Source: Herminiimonas sp.
GTDB lineage: Bacteria; Pseudomonadota; Gammaproteobacteria; Burkholderiales; Burkholderiaceae_D
Direction of reading: 5' to 3'
Length of the DNA stretch: 64,000 nucleotides
Assembly (NCBI GenBank): GCA_028292265.1
Contig: JAQGMR010000069.1
Span: 1 to 64,000, forward strand
The translations under genes were made by a program, and so were the position numbers. The notes under the pieces were generated by a model. That model made no database searches. It worked only from the letters and a program-made list of their open reading frames with translations, and was not told where the DNA came from. This document shows, one piece after another, positions 18,175-26,830 of the stretch. Positions within the stretch are counted from its first letter, which is position 1. Each line of letters starts with the position of its first letter.

Positions 18175-18908
18175 AATTCTCAAGATCGGAGTACAACCCC
18201 TTGTCGCAATCCCTCCCGCTGGAAAACAACTCCGCTCATGCAGTTGCTCGACGCCGTGTCTTGCTTGTTATTGCGGCAAGCGCGCTATCGATTGCGGGCC
18301 TTCCGCAGGCGGTCGCAGGCGCCTTCGACGATTACCTTCACGCCATCAAGATGGACGACGTGGACACCGTGCGCACGCTACTCCGGCGGGGCTTCGATCC
18401 CAACACAATCGAGCCTGAGCGTGGCGACTCTGGTCTCATTCTGGCATTGCGCGAGAATGCTTCCAAAGTGTTCTCGCTCCTGATGCTTCAGCCCTCGATC
18501 AACCTTGAAGCGCGTTCCCGCAACGGCGATACGGCCCTCATGATCGCGGCCTACAAAGCGAACAAGGACGCCGTCGTGGCGCTGCTCAACAAGGGGGCTG
18601 AACCCAACCGTCCGGGCTGGACAGCGCTGCACTACGCCGCGGCGGTGGGCAACAATGAAATCGTTCAGATTCTGCTGGAGGCCGCTGCCTATATCGATGC
18701 CGAGTCGCCCAACAAGACGACGCCGATCATGATGGCGGCGCGCGGAGGCCATATTCTGACGGTCAAGCTGCTACTCGATGAAGGCGCCGACGCGACGATC
18801 AAGAATGAAGCCGGGATGACTGCGATCGACTTCGCCAGGCAGGGGGAATTCAAGGACATTGTGGAAGGCCTTACCTACCGCCTGCGCAAGGCCGGAAAAA
18901 TGCAGTAG
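18171..18908 (+). CDS. Exported ankyrin-repeat protein
   Basis: A 245-residue protein translationally coupled to tatD through an ATGA overlap. The first ~26 residues are hydrophilic, then ARRRVLLVIAASALSIAG forms a signal peptide, so it is probably periplasmic. Residues ~50-235 form about five ankyrin repeats (GDTALMIAAYKANKDAVVALL, then WTALHYAAAVGNNEIVQILLE). Ankyrin proteins beside tatD are frequent in betaproteobacteria, but no partner is known. The role is probably binding rather than catalysis. Confidence 0.9.
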   Translation: MKFSRSEYNPLSQSLPLENNSAHAVARRRVLLVIAASALSIAGLPQAVAGAFDDYLHAIKMDDVDTVRTLLRRGFDPNTIEPERGDSGLILALRENASKVFSLLMLQPSINLEARSRNGDTALMIAAYKANKDAVVALLNKGAEPNRPGWTALHYAAAVGNNEIVQILLEAAAYIDAESPNKTTPIMMAARGGHILTVKLLLDEGADATIKNEAGMTAIDFARQGEFKDIVEGLTYRLRKAGKMQ

Positions 18909-18950
18909 CCTGCGTGCGGTCCGGCTCGATGGTGATCGTCATTGTCATCG

Positions 18951-20636
18951 TCATTGTCGCTCGGCGTGTGCACGGCGGCGCCGGTAGACCAGCGTTTCAA
19001 TCAGCTCGAACAGTTGTTGCGTAAGAATCGCCAGCACGGCAGCGGGTATTGCGCCGGCCAGCAGCATCTGGTTGTCGTTCAGCGCCAAACCTATCGCAAT
19101 CTTTTCCCCATAGCCGCCAGCCCCGATGAAGGCGGCAATCGTGGCGGTGCCGACACTTATCACCGTAGCGGTCTTCAATCCCGCGAGGATCACCGGCGCG
19201 GCCAGCGGCAACTCGACGTAAAGCATGCGCTGCCGACGCGTCAAGCCGAGGCCCATGGCGGCCGTCCGGAGTCCTGCTGGTACCTCGGCCAATCCAATGC
19301 AGGTATTGCGCACAATGGGGAGCAGCGCATATAGGACCAGCGCAACCAGTGCCGGCACCGTGCCGATGCTGCCGAGCAGCGGAATCAGCATGGCGAGCAG
19401 GGCAAGCGACGGTATGGTCTGCAGCACACCGACTGCCGACATCACGACCTGTTGACGCGTTGCTGAACTGGCGGCCAGCACGCCGAGCGGTATGCCCAAG
19501 AGGGCCGCCACCAGCACCGATATTCCGACCAGAAAGACGTGCTGCCGTGTGAGACGCCAGAGGTTTTCATCGAACAATTTTTGCCATAGGGTCGTGCGGC
19601 CAGGGCTCGTGGCGGACGTTGTCGCCGTCCCCATTCCTGCTGGCGCAGGCGCAGCGGAAGGCTTGGACGTGAAGCCGGCCGCGCCCGACTTGTCCCGCTC
19701 CGACGAGGCCCCCGCATCTTTGCCAGCAATGAATTCCTTGGCGACACTCGCGAAACTTCTTCCGTCTATTTCCACCGCAGCGTTCATGGCCATCATGTCG
19801 GCCACCGAAATGCGTCCCTCCAGTTTTTGCAGCGCGCGCCATGCCGCCGGGAATCGTTGCGGCAAGTCGAGTCGATATAGCAACAGTGCATCGTAGTTCG
19901 GGAAAAAATGCAGGTCGTCCTGCAATATTTGCAGGCCCAGCCTGCCGATGCGCGCATCTGTTGAATACACGTCGATAAGGTCCACCTGTTTCGCGGCCAA
20001 TGCGTTGTAGGCAACGCCGTGGTCGAGACCATCGGGTTTCTGCGGAAGCCGATATTGCTGAACCAGTCCAGGCCAGCCATCGGATCGCCCGAGAAACTCA
20101 TGTGAAAACCCGGCGCGCAATTCCGGATGTGACGCGAGGTCGCTTATGCGCTGGATGCCGAGACGCTTGCTGTCGGCCGAGCGCATGGCAAGCGCATAGG
20201 TATTGTTGAAACCAAGCGGTACCGACAATCCCAATCCTTTTGCCGCGAGTTCCTTTTGCAGGTCGGCCAGCGGCGCTGCGTGGTGCAGGATATCGGACTG
20301 GACCGTGCCCAGGTATTCAGCATAAATGTCGATGCTGCCGCCAAGGAGTGCGGCATACACGATTGCTGTATTGCCGAGACCCTGCCGATGCTCGACCGGT
20401 CCGCGCGCGGCCGCAGTTTGCGTGAGGATTTCCCCCAGCAGGTATGACTCGGTAAAGCGCTTGGAGCCGACGTGGAGGGTGTCCGCAGCGAGGGATTCTG
20501 GCGCGGTGCCCGCAACGAGCAGCAAGCATGCGGCCAGCAACAGAAGGACGGTCTGTCGCACGGACATCCGTTTGCATCCACCAGCCTGCAAGGTCTTTGC
20601 AATGCCACGAGCGACGGTCACCGGGTGATTCCACAT
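18951..20636 (-). CDS. Glycine betaine/choline-type ABC transporter: fused binding protein and permease
   Basis: A 561-residue fusion. After a signal sequence (VLLLLAACLLLVAG) comes an OsmX/ProX-type binding domain: HVGSKRFTESYLLGEI, then YAEYLGTV. A Ser/Pro/Ala linker follows, then a permease domain of about six transmembrane helices with the EAA loop TAAMGLGLTRRQRMLYVELP and GAGGYGEKIA. The ATG at 20636 follows AAGGA; ATG at 20567 would start nearer the signal peptide. The binding domain is N-terminal, the reverse of the OpuABC order. No ATPase gene lies beside it, so the ATP-binding subunit must come from elsewhere. Confidence 0.9.
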   Translation of the reverse strand: MWNHPVTVARGIAKTLQAGGCKRMSVRQTVLLLLAACLLLVAGTAPESLAADTLHVGSKRFTESYLLGEILTQTAAARGPVEHRQGLGNTAIVYAALLGGSIDIYAEYLGTVQSDILHHAAPLADLQKELAAKGLGLSVPLGFNNTYALAMRSADSKRLGIQRISDLASHPELRAGFSHEFLGRSDGWPGLVQQYRLPQKPDGLDHGVAYNALAAKQVDLIDVYSTDARIGRLGLQILQDDLHFFPNYDALLLYRLDLPQRFPAAWRALQKLEGRISVADMMAMNAAVEIDGRSFASVAKEFIAGKDAGASSERDKSGAAGFTSKPSAAPAPAGMGTATTSATSPGRTTLWQKLFDENLWRLTRQHVFLVGISVLVAALLGIPLGVLAASSATRQQVVMSAVGVLQTIPSLALLAMLIPLLGSIGTVPALVALVLYALLPIVRNTCIGLAEVPAGLRTAAMGLGLTRRQRMLYVELPLAAPVILAGLKTATVISVGTATIAAFIGAGGYGEKIAIGLALNDNQMLLAGAIPAAVLAILTQQLFELIETLVYRRRRAHAERQ

Positions 20637-20905
20637 CGTTAAGGTCCTTGTTGGCGTGCGGCAGTTGTGGCGATCGGGGCATGCAACTTGCATAACAGAG
20701 CGGCGATGGTGAATGTGCAAGCCGTTTCCTTCTCGCCATCAAGAGCAGGCAAGCAGACGATTGTAGGTTAATGCCTTCTTTTTAACAGATTGATGAAACT
20801 GACAAGCAAATTGCAAGTCTCATCGGCAGTCGGAACGCACCCAGTACAGCGTTGTGCCGGCGCATTCTCGTCACATTACCAACGGAAATAAAATTGGAGA
20901 TACCC

Positions 20906-21631
20906 ATGAAGAAGATTTCACTCGCTCTGTTCCTCGCCATGCTTTCGATGGCTGGCTTTGCCGCAACCTCGTCATCAAGTGATTCGACAGGAAGTGGCGT
21001 AACCATGAGCACGGACCCGGCAAAAGCAGCCGCGGTTGAAAAAAATGCGCAGGTCTTGGCCCAGTCCTCGACCGATGCCACGACCAGTGGCTCCGGTAGT
21101 GCCGACACGTCAAAACCGATGAAGAAGAAGTCAAAGGCGAAGAAGCATGCACACAAGAGCTCAAGCTCGGGTGCGGCATCTGGCGCAAGCGGCACCTCCG
21201 GCGCGTCCGGCTCTTCGGGATCGTCCTCCGGTGCCGGTGGCTCGAGCTCCACGACGTCGCCAGGTGGCGCTAGCGGTTCAAGCTCGACATCGCCCAGCAG
21301 CGGCGGCGCTTCAAGCATGACCCCGGGAAGTTCCGGTTCGTCGGGTGCAGGCGGCACCTCGGGTGCTGGCGGCGCGTCCTCCGGTGCAGCTGGCGCGACC
21401 AGCCCGTCCAGCCCGTCCAGCCCATCGAGCCCCTCGTCCGGCGCCGGCGGTGCGAGCGGCGCATCAGGCACGTCAGGCTCCTCAGGCTCCTCGGGTACTT
21501 CTGGCGCATCGGGCGCTTCAGGCGCTTCAGGCGCCTCTGGAGCTGCTGGTGCCACAGGTGCCGGTGCAGGCGGGTCGTCTTCAACGGGCAGTTCGACCAA
21601 GACTCCTTCATCGTCGAGCGGCTCGAAGTAA
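20906..21631 (+). CDS. Secreted Gly/Ser/Ala-rich low-complexity protein
   Basis: A 241-residue protein. The signal peptide MKKISLALFLAMLSMAGFA is clear, and TTGGAGA precedes the ATG. After a short polar region and a cationic block (KKKSKAKKHAHK, residues ~73-84), the rest is almost wholly Gly, Ser, Ala, Thr and Pro, including repeated GASG units and an SPSSPSS run. No fold or catalytic motif is visible. It may be a surface or periplasmic spacer or matrix protein. A terminator lies 68 bp downstream, so it is monocistronic. The repeats could vary in copy number between strains. Confidence 0.82.
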   Translation: MKKISLALFLAMLSMAGFAATSSSSDSTGSGVTMSTDPAKAAAVEKNAQVLAQSSTDATTSGSGSADTSKPMKKKSKAKKHAHKSSSSGAASGASGTSGASGSSGSSSGAGGSSSTTSPGGASGSSSTSPSSGGASSMTPGSSGSSGAGGTSGAGGASSGAAGATSPSSPSSPSSPSSGAGGASGASGTSGSSGSSGTSGASGASGASGASGAAGATGAGAGGSSSTGSSTKTPSSSSGSK

Positions 21632-21698
21632 TCGTGAAGCGGGAGAACAGCAACGCGGCGCCCATGGCGCCCCGGTTGTAGTTCGAAGCGGCAGTAAT

Positions 21699-21736
21699 AA
21701 AGGCGGCGCAGCTAATCCTGTGCCGCCTTTTCTTTT
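21699..21736 (+). terminator. Rho-independent terminator after the Gly/Ser-rich gene
   Basis: AAAGGCGGCGCA, loop GCTAATCC, then TGTGCCGCCTTT, followed by TCTTTT. The 12-bp stem has one mismatch, and the T-rich tail is on the plus strand. It ends transcription of the low-complexity protein gene. Confidence 0.85.
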
Positions 21737-21903
21737 CCGCAGCGGGTTTGGAGGTCGTGCGGAAACTTCGCTTTGGAGGCTTCCTTCACGCGTGCGGGGT
21801 GCAATGTCCTGTCACCTCGGAGCAAGACTGCCGTACGGATCGGCACGCTCCTTGCAAATTCTGCCGAACGCACGCGGACGGTCCGCGGCACGGCGCGGAG
21901 ACC

Positions 21904-22725
21904 ATGATGGACGCGGAAGATTTTGACGGCAAGGACCAGCACCAAAATGCAGGAGAACCCGCTCCCGCGAACCCGGCGCGGCGCGGATTTTTCCGTTTCG
22001 CCGGCGCGGTGGCCGCTGGCGCGGCAGCACCTGTTTCAGCCCTCGCTGCGACCCAAGGCACGGAAGAAACGTCACAGGCCAATGCTACTTCTGCACATCA
22101 GGCCTATACATTTTTCAATCCGGAAGAGGCGGCCTTCATTGAAGCCGCTACCGAACGTCTGATACCTGCCGACGAGAATGGTCCAGGCGCGCGCGATGCC
22201 GGCGTTTCGTACTACATCGACAAACAGTTAGGTGCCGCATGGGGAGTAGGAGAGCGACTTTACCGGGCCGGTCCCTGGCATGCCGGCGCGCCGACCCAAG
22301 GCTACCAACTTCCCTTCACTCCGGCCGAACTGTTCCGCCATGCACTGCGCGGCGTGCGGTCTAACCTTGCGTCGAGCGGAAAGCAAAGCTTCGCAAAACT
22401 GTCCGCGCAAGATCAGGACGCCTATCTCAAACAGCTTGAAGGCGGAAAGGTGGACCTGGATGGCGTGCCCTCGAATGTTTTTTTCAGTTCACTGCTGGAG
22501 GTAACGATCGAGGGGTACTTCAGCGACCCGGTCTACGGCGGCAACCGTGACATGGTGTCCTGGAAAATGATCGGCTTTCCAGGCGCTTACGCTTCGTTTT
22601 ATCAGCTGGTTGACCAGCATGGTGTTGCCTATCAACGCGCGCCGATCAGCCTCGCCGACAACGGGCGCGGCGTTATCCATATCCATCCGGATATTCGGGC
22701 TACGGTCAAGGGAGGCAACAAGTAA
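21904..22725 (+). CDS. Gluconate 2-dehydrogenase subunit 3 family protein (Tat-exported small subunit)
   Basis: A 273-residue protein with a twin-arginine signal (ARRGFFRFAGAVAAGAA, residues ~26-42) and the subunit-3 region FFNPEEAAFIEAATERLIPADENGPGA. Small subunits of this family escort the flavoprotein subunit, which has no signal of its own, through the Tat pathway. The stop codon abuts the ATG of the GMC oxidoreductase, so the genes form one operon with the cytochrome c gene. The in-frame extension upstream of 21904 is not supported. Confidence 0.92.
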   Translation: MMDAEDFDGKDQHQNAGEPAPANPARRGFFRFAGAVAAGAAAPVSALAATQGTEETSQANATSAHQAYTFFNPEEAAFIEAATERLIPADENGPGARDAGVSYYIDKQLGAAWGVGERLYRAGPWHAGAPTQGYQLPFTPAELFRHALRGVRSNLASSGKQSFAKLSAQDQDAYLKQLEGGKVDLDGVPSNVFFSSLLEVTIEGYFSDPVYGGNRDMVSWKMIGFPGAYASFYQLVDQHGVAYQRAPISLADNGRGVIHIHPDIRATVKGGNK

Positions 22726-24495
22726 ATGGCAACGCGACTTTCCGAAGTAGACGCGGTCTTGCTGGGTGTGGGCCTGGTCGGATCAATGCTGGGGCGTGAA
22801 TTGACGCGCGCCGGGCTCAAGGTGGTTGGACTCGAGCGTGGAGAGCCGCGCTCCACCGTGCCCGATTTTCAGGGGCCGCAAATGCATGACGAGCTGCGCT
22901 ACTCCATTCGCAAGGCGCTCATGCAGGACACAGCGAAGGAGACCGTTTCATTCCGCAACACGCCGGGTGAGACGGCGTTGCCGATGCGAAGGCTTGGCAG
23001 TTTCTTGCCAGGCACCGGCGTCGGCGGCGCAGCGGTCCACTGGAACGGACAAACCTATCGCTTCCAGGAAACCGACTTCAAGATGCGCAGCCACATTGAG
23101 CAGCGCTACGGTAAAAACTTCCTCGGACCCGACATCCTCGCGCAGGATTGGGGCGTCAGTGCGGCCGACATGGAGCCGTATTACGACCGCTTCGAATATC
23201 TGCTCGGCGTATCGGGCAAGGCGGGCAATATCAAGGGCCAGAAGCAGGCTGGGGGGAACCCGTTCGAGGACCCGCGCGCACGCGACTATCCGACGCCGCC
23301 GATGAAGGAGCCCTATGGCTCCGCGCTGTTCCGCAAGGCCGCCGCCTCGCTTGGCTATCATCCTTTCCCGCAGCCTTCGGCCAATCTGAGCCAGCCCTAT
23401 ACCAACCCGGAAGGTCTCACGCTTTCCACCTGCATGTTTTGCGGTTACTGCGAGCGCTACGGCTGCGAGCATTTCGCAAAGGCGTCGCCGCAGACAGTGT
23501 TGCTGCCGATTCTCTTGAAGGACAAGAACTTCACATTGCGAACCCGGACCCAGGTCCTGCGGATCAATCTGGACAAGTCGAAAAAGCATGCGACCGGCGT
23601 CACCTACGTCGATGCCATGGGACGCGAGTTCGAACAACCGGCGAAGCTGGTTATTGTCGGCATGTTTGCACTCAATAATGTGCGCATGCTGCTGCTGTCG
23701 GGTATCGGACAACCCTATGATCCAGCCACTGGCAAAGGCGTGGTCGGTCGCAATTACGCATACCAGACGACCAGTGGGGCGAACGTGTTCTTCGACGAGA
23801 AAGTGAACATCAACCCCTACATGCGTTCGGGCGCTTGCGGCACGGTCATCGCGGATTTCGTTAGCGACAATTTCGACCACGGCCCGCTCGGCTTTGCCGG
23901 TGGCGGCTTTATCGGCGAAACGATGAGCCACGGCCGTCCGATTGAATTTCATCCAACCCCACCCGGCACGCCGGCCTGGGGTGCAGGATGGAAAAAGGCG
24001 GTAGCGCAGTATTACAACCACACCAGCTCCGTCGGCGTTCACGCAAGCTCGATCGCCAGTCGCAACAACTACCTGGACCTCGACCCCACCTACAAGGACG
24101 CATGGGGATTGCCGCTGTTGCGCATGACCTTCGACTTTCCGGAGAATGACATAAAGATGTCGGCCTGGCTGACCGACCGCGCCACCGAAATCGGCAAGGC
24201 CATGGGTGGGAAGATTGTGCAGGGATCCCCACGCAAGGGACCGTATAACGTCACGCAATACCAGACGACGCACAACACGGGGGGCGCCATTATGGGAACC
24301 AACCCCGCGACCAGCGTGCTCAATCGATACTCGCAGACTTGGGATGTGCCCAACGTGTTTGTGATTGGCGCTTCCAACTTTCCGCAGAACGCTTCCTACA
24401 ACCCGACCGATACAGTTGGCGCGCTCGCCTATATGGCGGCCGATGCCATCGTCAAACAGTATCTGAAGTCGCCCGGCCCGCTGGTGCAAACATGA
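22726..24495 (+). CDS. GMC-family membrane-bound dehydrogenase, flavoprotein subunit
   Basis: A 589-residue FAD-dependent GMC oxidoreductase. The Rossmann FAD motif is LLGVGLVGSMLGRELTRAG with the acidic ERG after strand 2. GTGVGGAAVHWNG is the FAD attachment region, and the C-terminal NASYNPTDTVGALAYMAAD is the GMC signature. A cysteine cluster CMFCGYCERYGC (Cys236, 239, 242, 247) resembles the site proposed for a [3Fe-4S] cluster in FAD-glucose and gluconate dehydrogenases. No signal peptide is present; it would be co-exported with the Tat subunit. The substrate is probably a sugar, polyol or sugar acid. Confidence 0.93.
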   Translation: MATRLSEVDAVLLGVGLVGSMLGRELTRAGLKVVGLERGEPRSTVPDFQGPQMHDELRYSIRKALMQDTAKETVSFRNTPGETALPMRRLGSFLPGTGVGGAAVHWNGQTYRFQETDFKMRSHIEQRYGKNFLGPDILAQDWGVSAADMEPYYDRFEYLLGVSGKAGNIKGQKQAGGNPFEDPRARDYPTPPMKEPYGSALFRKAAASLGYHPFPQPSANLSQPYTNPEGLTLSTCMFCGYCERYGCEHFAKASPQTVLLPILLKDKNFTLRTRTQVLRINLDKSKKHATGVTYVDAMGREFEQPAKLVIVGMFALNNVRMLLLSGIGQPYDPATGKGVVGRNYAYQTTSGANVFFDEKVNINPYMRSGACGTVIADFVSDNFDHGPLGFAGGGFIGETMSHGRPIEFHPTPPGTPAWGAGWKKAVAQYYNHTSSVGVHASSIASRNNYLDLDPTYKDAWGLPLLRMTFDFPENDIKMSAWLTDRATEIGKAMGGKIVQGSPRKGPYNVTQYQTTHNTGGAIMGTNPATSVLNRYSQTWDVPNVFVIGASNFPQNASYNPTDTVGALAYMAADAIVKQYLKSPGPLVQT

Positions 24496-25346
24496 AGATA
24501 AAGCATGCAGCAAGCCTGCCCGTCAGTCGCAGCCGGATTTGGCGCATGGCTGGTTTCCTGTTGGCGGCAGGCGCAGCGCTTTCAGTCTCAACCCGCAGTC
24601 ACGCGCAAGGTCAGGGCACGGCCGCGGCCGCGCCGGCTTCGGCGGCGACTTGCGCCGGTTGCCACGGTGCGCAAGGCGAAGGCAATGCTGCCGGCGGGTT
24701 TCCCCGCATAGCTGGGCAGGCGCAGACCTATCTTGCCCGACAACTGGCGTCCTACGCCGATGGCAGCCGCAACAACGCCGTGATGACGCCAATCGCAAAA
24801 GGACTGTCAGCCCAGCAGGCGCAGGAGGTGTCCGCGTATTACGCGTCCCTCAAGGCGCCATCGGCGGCGCCGGCTAAAGCTGCTGCCAAAGCGCAAGTGA
24901 ATCGTGGTCAGCAGCTTGCGGCGGTGGGTGACGACAGCAAAATGGTGCAGGCCTGCGCGAATTGTCATGGTCCGGGGGGCGCCGGATCGCCGCCGACCTA
25001 TCCCTATCTAGCCGGCCAGCATTCCGGGTATCTCAGCGCCGCCATGGCGGAATGGAAAAGCGGCAATCGCAAGAATGACCAGAGCCAGCAAATGCCGATG
25101 ATTGCGCAGCGCTTGACGGACGCGGATGTAGCGTCGGTTGCGGCGTATTACAGCAGCTTGCCTGCGCCTGCGCCGTGGCAACCGCAGGTGGCGGCTTCAG
25201 TGGCACGTGCGCCGGCAGCCACGACACCATCTGGCCCGGGACCGGCGGAATCTGGGGCGAAGGCGCCTGGTGTCGAGCAGGGGCAACCGACCCAGGGCAA
25301 TACAGTTGGGCCCGGGGGCTCGGCGGTCAGTCCGGCTGGGAAGTAA
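24492..25346 (+). CDS. Di-haem cytochrome c, electron-transfer subunit
   Basis: A 284-residue exported protein with a signal peptide (MAGFLLAAGAALSVSTRSHA) and two c-type haem sites, CAGCH (residues 54-58) and CANCH (155-159), each with a downstream methionine candidate. Cytochrome subunits of gluconate-type dehydrogenases usually carry three haems; this one resembles the cytochrome c4 fold with two. The start overlaps the GMC stop (ATGA). The C-terminal ~50 residues are Pro/Ala/Gly-rich. It should pass electrons from the flavin subunit to the respiratory chain. Confidence 0.92.
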   Translation: MKIKHAASLPVSRSRIWRMAGFLLAAGAALSVSTRSHAQGQGTAAAAPASAATCAGCHGAQGEGNAAGGFPRIAGQAQTYLARQLASYADGSRNNAVMTPIAKGLSAQQAQEVSAYYASLKAPSAAPAKAAAKAQVNRGQQLAAVGDDSKMVQACANCHGPGGAGSPPTYPYLAGQHSGYLSAAMAEWKSGNRKNDQSQQMPMIAQRLTDADVASVAAYYSSLPAPAPWQPQVAASVARAPAATTPSGPGPAESGAKAPGVEQGQPTQGNTVGPGGSAVSPAGK

Positions 25347-25451
25347 GGCAGCAGGCGACGCGGTATAAGCTCAAGTGCAAGATCACCATCACACCAGCAT
25401 CACAACCAGAGGCGAAAGCCCACACAATAGAACGCGCAAAGGAGCCATCGA

Positions 25452-25781
25452 ATGAACACCAGACGGATTTTTTTGAAATCAATATCAGGGCTTGCGGCCG
25501 CGTCGGCGGTAGGCGTACCAATTGAGGGCTTGGCACAGGCCGCGAAGGCGCCAGCGGCGAAGTTGAGCGAGACCGATCCACAGGCCGTTGCACTTGGCTA
25601 TGTGGACGACACCTCCCGCGCGGATCAGAAAAAATTCCCGAAGCACGCCGCTTCGCAGCAATGCAGCGGCTGCCAGCTTTTTCAAGGGCAACCGACTGAC
25701 GCCATGGCGCCCTGCACGATCTTCGCAGGCAAGCAGGTCGCGGCCAAGGGCTGGTGCAGCGCCTGGGTGAAGAAGGCCTGA
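25452..25781 (+). CDS. High-potential iron-sulfur protein (HiPIP)
   Basis: A 109-residue periplasmic electron carrier. The twin-arginine signal is TRRIFLKSISGLAAASA, and the four [4Fe-4S] ligands are Cys71, Cys74, Cys88 and Cys102 in CSGCQLFQG, APCTIFAGK and GWCSAW, the classic HiPIP spacing. AAAGGAG precedes the ATG. It follows the GMC dehydrogenase/cytochrome operon by 105 bp, with no terminator seen between, so it may act as its soluble electron acceptor. HiPIPs also serve terminal oxidases or photosynthetic reaction centres; none is visible here. Confidence 0.95.
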   Translation: MNTRRIFLKSISGLAAASAVGVPIEGLAQAAKAPAAKLSETDPQAVALGYVDDTSRADQKKFPKHAASQQCSGCQLFQGQPTDAMAPCTIFAGKQVAAKGWCSAWVKKA

Positions 25782-25934
25782 CGTGGTAAAAAGGTCGACG
25801 CAGGGTTGCTGCCCTTGCGAAAAGAGAACCTGAAGTTTCAGGTAGTCAGGGTTAGTTCGCGGCGTACCCAATCGATTGATCGCGATGAGGCCGACCGCGT
25901 TGGATTCGCTCGTCCCGCATGCTAAAGTGCCGCG

Positions 25935-26678
25935 ATGCGAAAATTGAGTCTTGATCGAATACTGCAATCGCAGGGTTTTGGCGCACGAAAATGGTGCCGC
26001 CAATTGATAGAAACCGGCGAAGTCAGCGTGGCGGGCGAAGTGGTGGATGACTGGCGCGCTACCTATGAGGTGGATGCACCGGCGAGTCTGGCGTTCACCA
26101 TCTACGGCGAAACCTGGATTTACCGCGAGTATGTCTATGTCGCGCTCAACAAGCCGCCCGACATGGAGTGCTCACGCAAGCCCAGCCATCACCCCGGCAT
26201 ACTTTCCATTCTTCCGGAGCAGTTCACGTGGCGTGATGTGCAGCCGGTCGGACGACTGGATCACGACACAACCGGGCTTCTTCTTTTATCTGATGATGGC
26301 GCATTCATCCATGCGCAGTCGTCGCCGCGCCGCCATGTACCCAAGGTGTACCGTGCCACTACCCAGGATGCGGTAACACCAGAGCTCATAGGCAGCCTCA
26401 TGGCGGGCGTGCAGTTGCATGACGAACCGGCGCCGCTCGCGGCAACATGGTGTCACGCGGTCGGTGAGAACGAGATTCAAATTGTGCTCGAGCAGGGCAA
26501 ATATCATCAGGTCAAGCGCATGCTGGCGGCAGCGGGGAATCACTGCAAGGCGCTACGGCGTAGCGCGATTGGCGGCCTGTCGCTGGACGAACTCGGGCTG
26601 GAGGTTGGAGAGTGGTGCTACCTCGAAGCAGAGCAGATTGCAATACTGGGGAACGCGCCCGCGCTCGAGGCGCAATGA
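25935..26678 (+). CDS. rsuA: 16S rRNA pseudouridine synthase, RsuA family
   Basis: A 247-residue enzyme with an N-terminal S4-like RNA-binding segment (LDRILQSQGFGARKWCRQLIETGEV) and the catalytic motif VGRLDHDTTGLLLLS, whose aspartate attacks uridine. The later VLEQGKYHQVKRMLAA is also conserved in RsuA, which makes pseudouridine 516 in 16S rRNA. The S4 part is slightly divergent. It is a standalone gene, followed by a convergent CsbD gene. Confidence 0.9.
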   Translation: MRKLSLDRILQSQGFGARKWCRQLIETGEVSVAGEVVDDWRATYEVDAPASLAFTIYGETWIYREYVYVALNKPPDMECSRKPSHHPGILSILPEQFTWRDVQPVGRLDHDTTGLLLLSDDGAFIHAQSSPRRHVPKVYRATTQDAVTPELIGSLMAGVQLHDEPAPLAATWCHAVGENEIQIVLEQGKYHQVKRMLAAAGNHCKALRRSAIGGLSLDELGLEVGEWCYLEAEQIAILGNAPALEAQ

Positions 26679-26779
26679 CTGGCGCGGCTGAAACGGGGAG
26701 CGCCTGGTCGGGTAGGCCGGGCTAAACCGAGGTGCCGGTTATCCGTGATCGCGGGCTAACCGGGGATCAGCTTTCACCG

Positions 26780-26807
26780 TAGAAAAAAGCGGCCGCAAGG
26801 CCGCTTT
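26780..26807 (-). terminator. Terminator of the CsbD-like gene
   Basis: AAAGCGGCC, loop GCAA, GGCCGCTTT form a perfect 9-bp stem (26786-26807). On the minus strand it is followed by TTTTTTCT, giving a strong rho-independent terminator 24 bp after the csbD-like stop. The plus-strand side has only a TTT, so it is mainly a minus-strand element. Confidence 0.9.
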
Positions 26808-26830
26808 CGAACTTCAATGGAAAGAGTATA

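Noticed and set aside
18935..18958. Two tandem copies of ATCGTCATTGTC spanning the stop codon of the ABC fusion gene
   Set aside because: Only two 12-bp units; too short to argue for a function beyond chance duplication.
20782..21600. 272-codon minus-strand frame rich in Pro, Glu and Ala (PEAPEAPDAPE)
   Set aside because: It is the complement of the Gly/Ser/Ala repeat tract, and the plus-strand gene has a signal peptide, ribosome-binding site and terminator.
22948..24513. 521-codon minus-strand frame opposite the GMC dehydrogenase
   Set aside because: It lies wholly within a gene with a clear FAD fold and operon neighbours; its own product has no family features.
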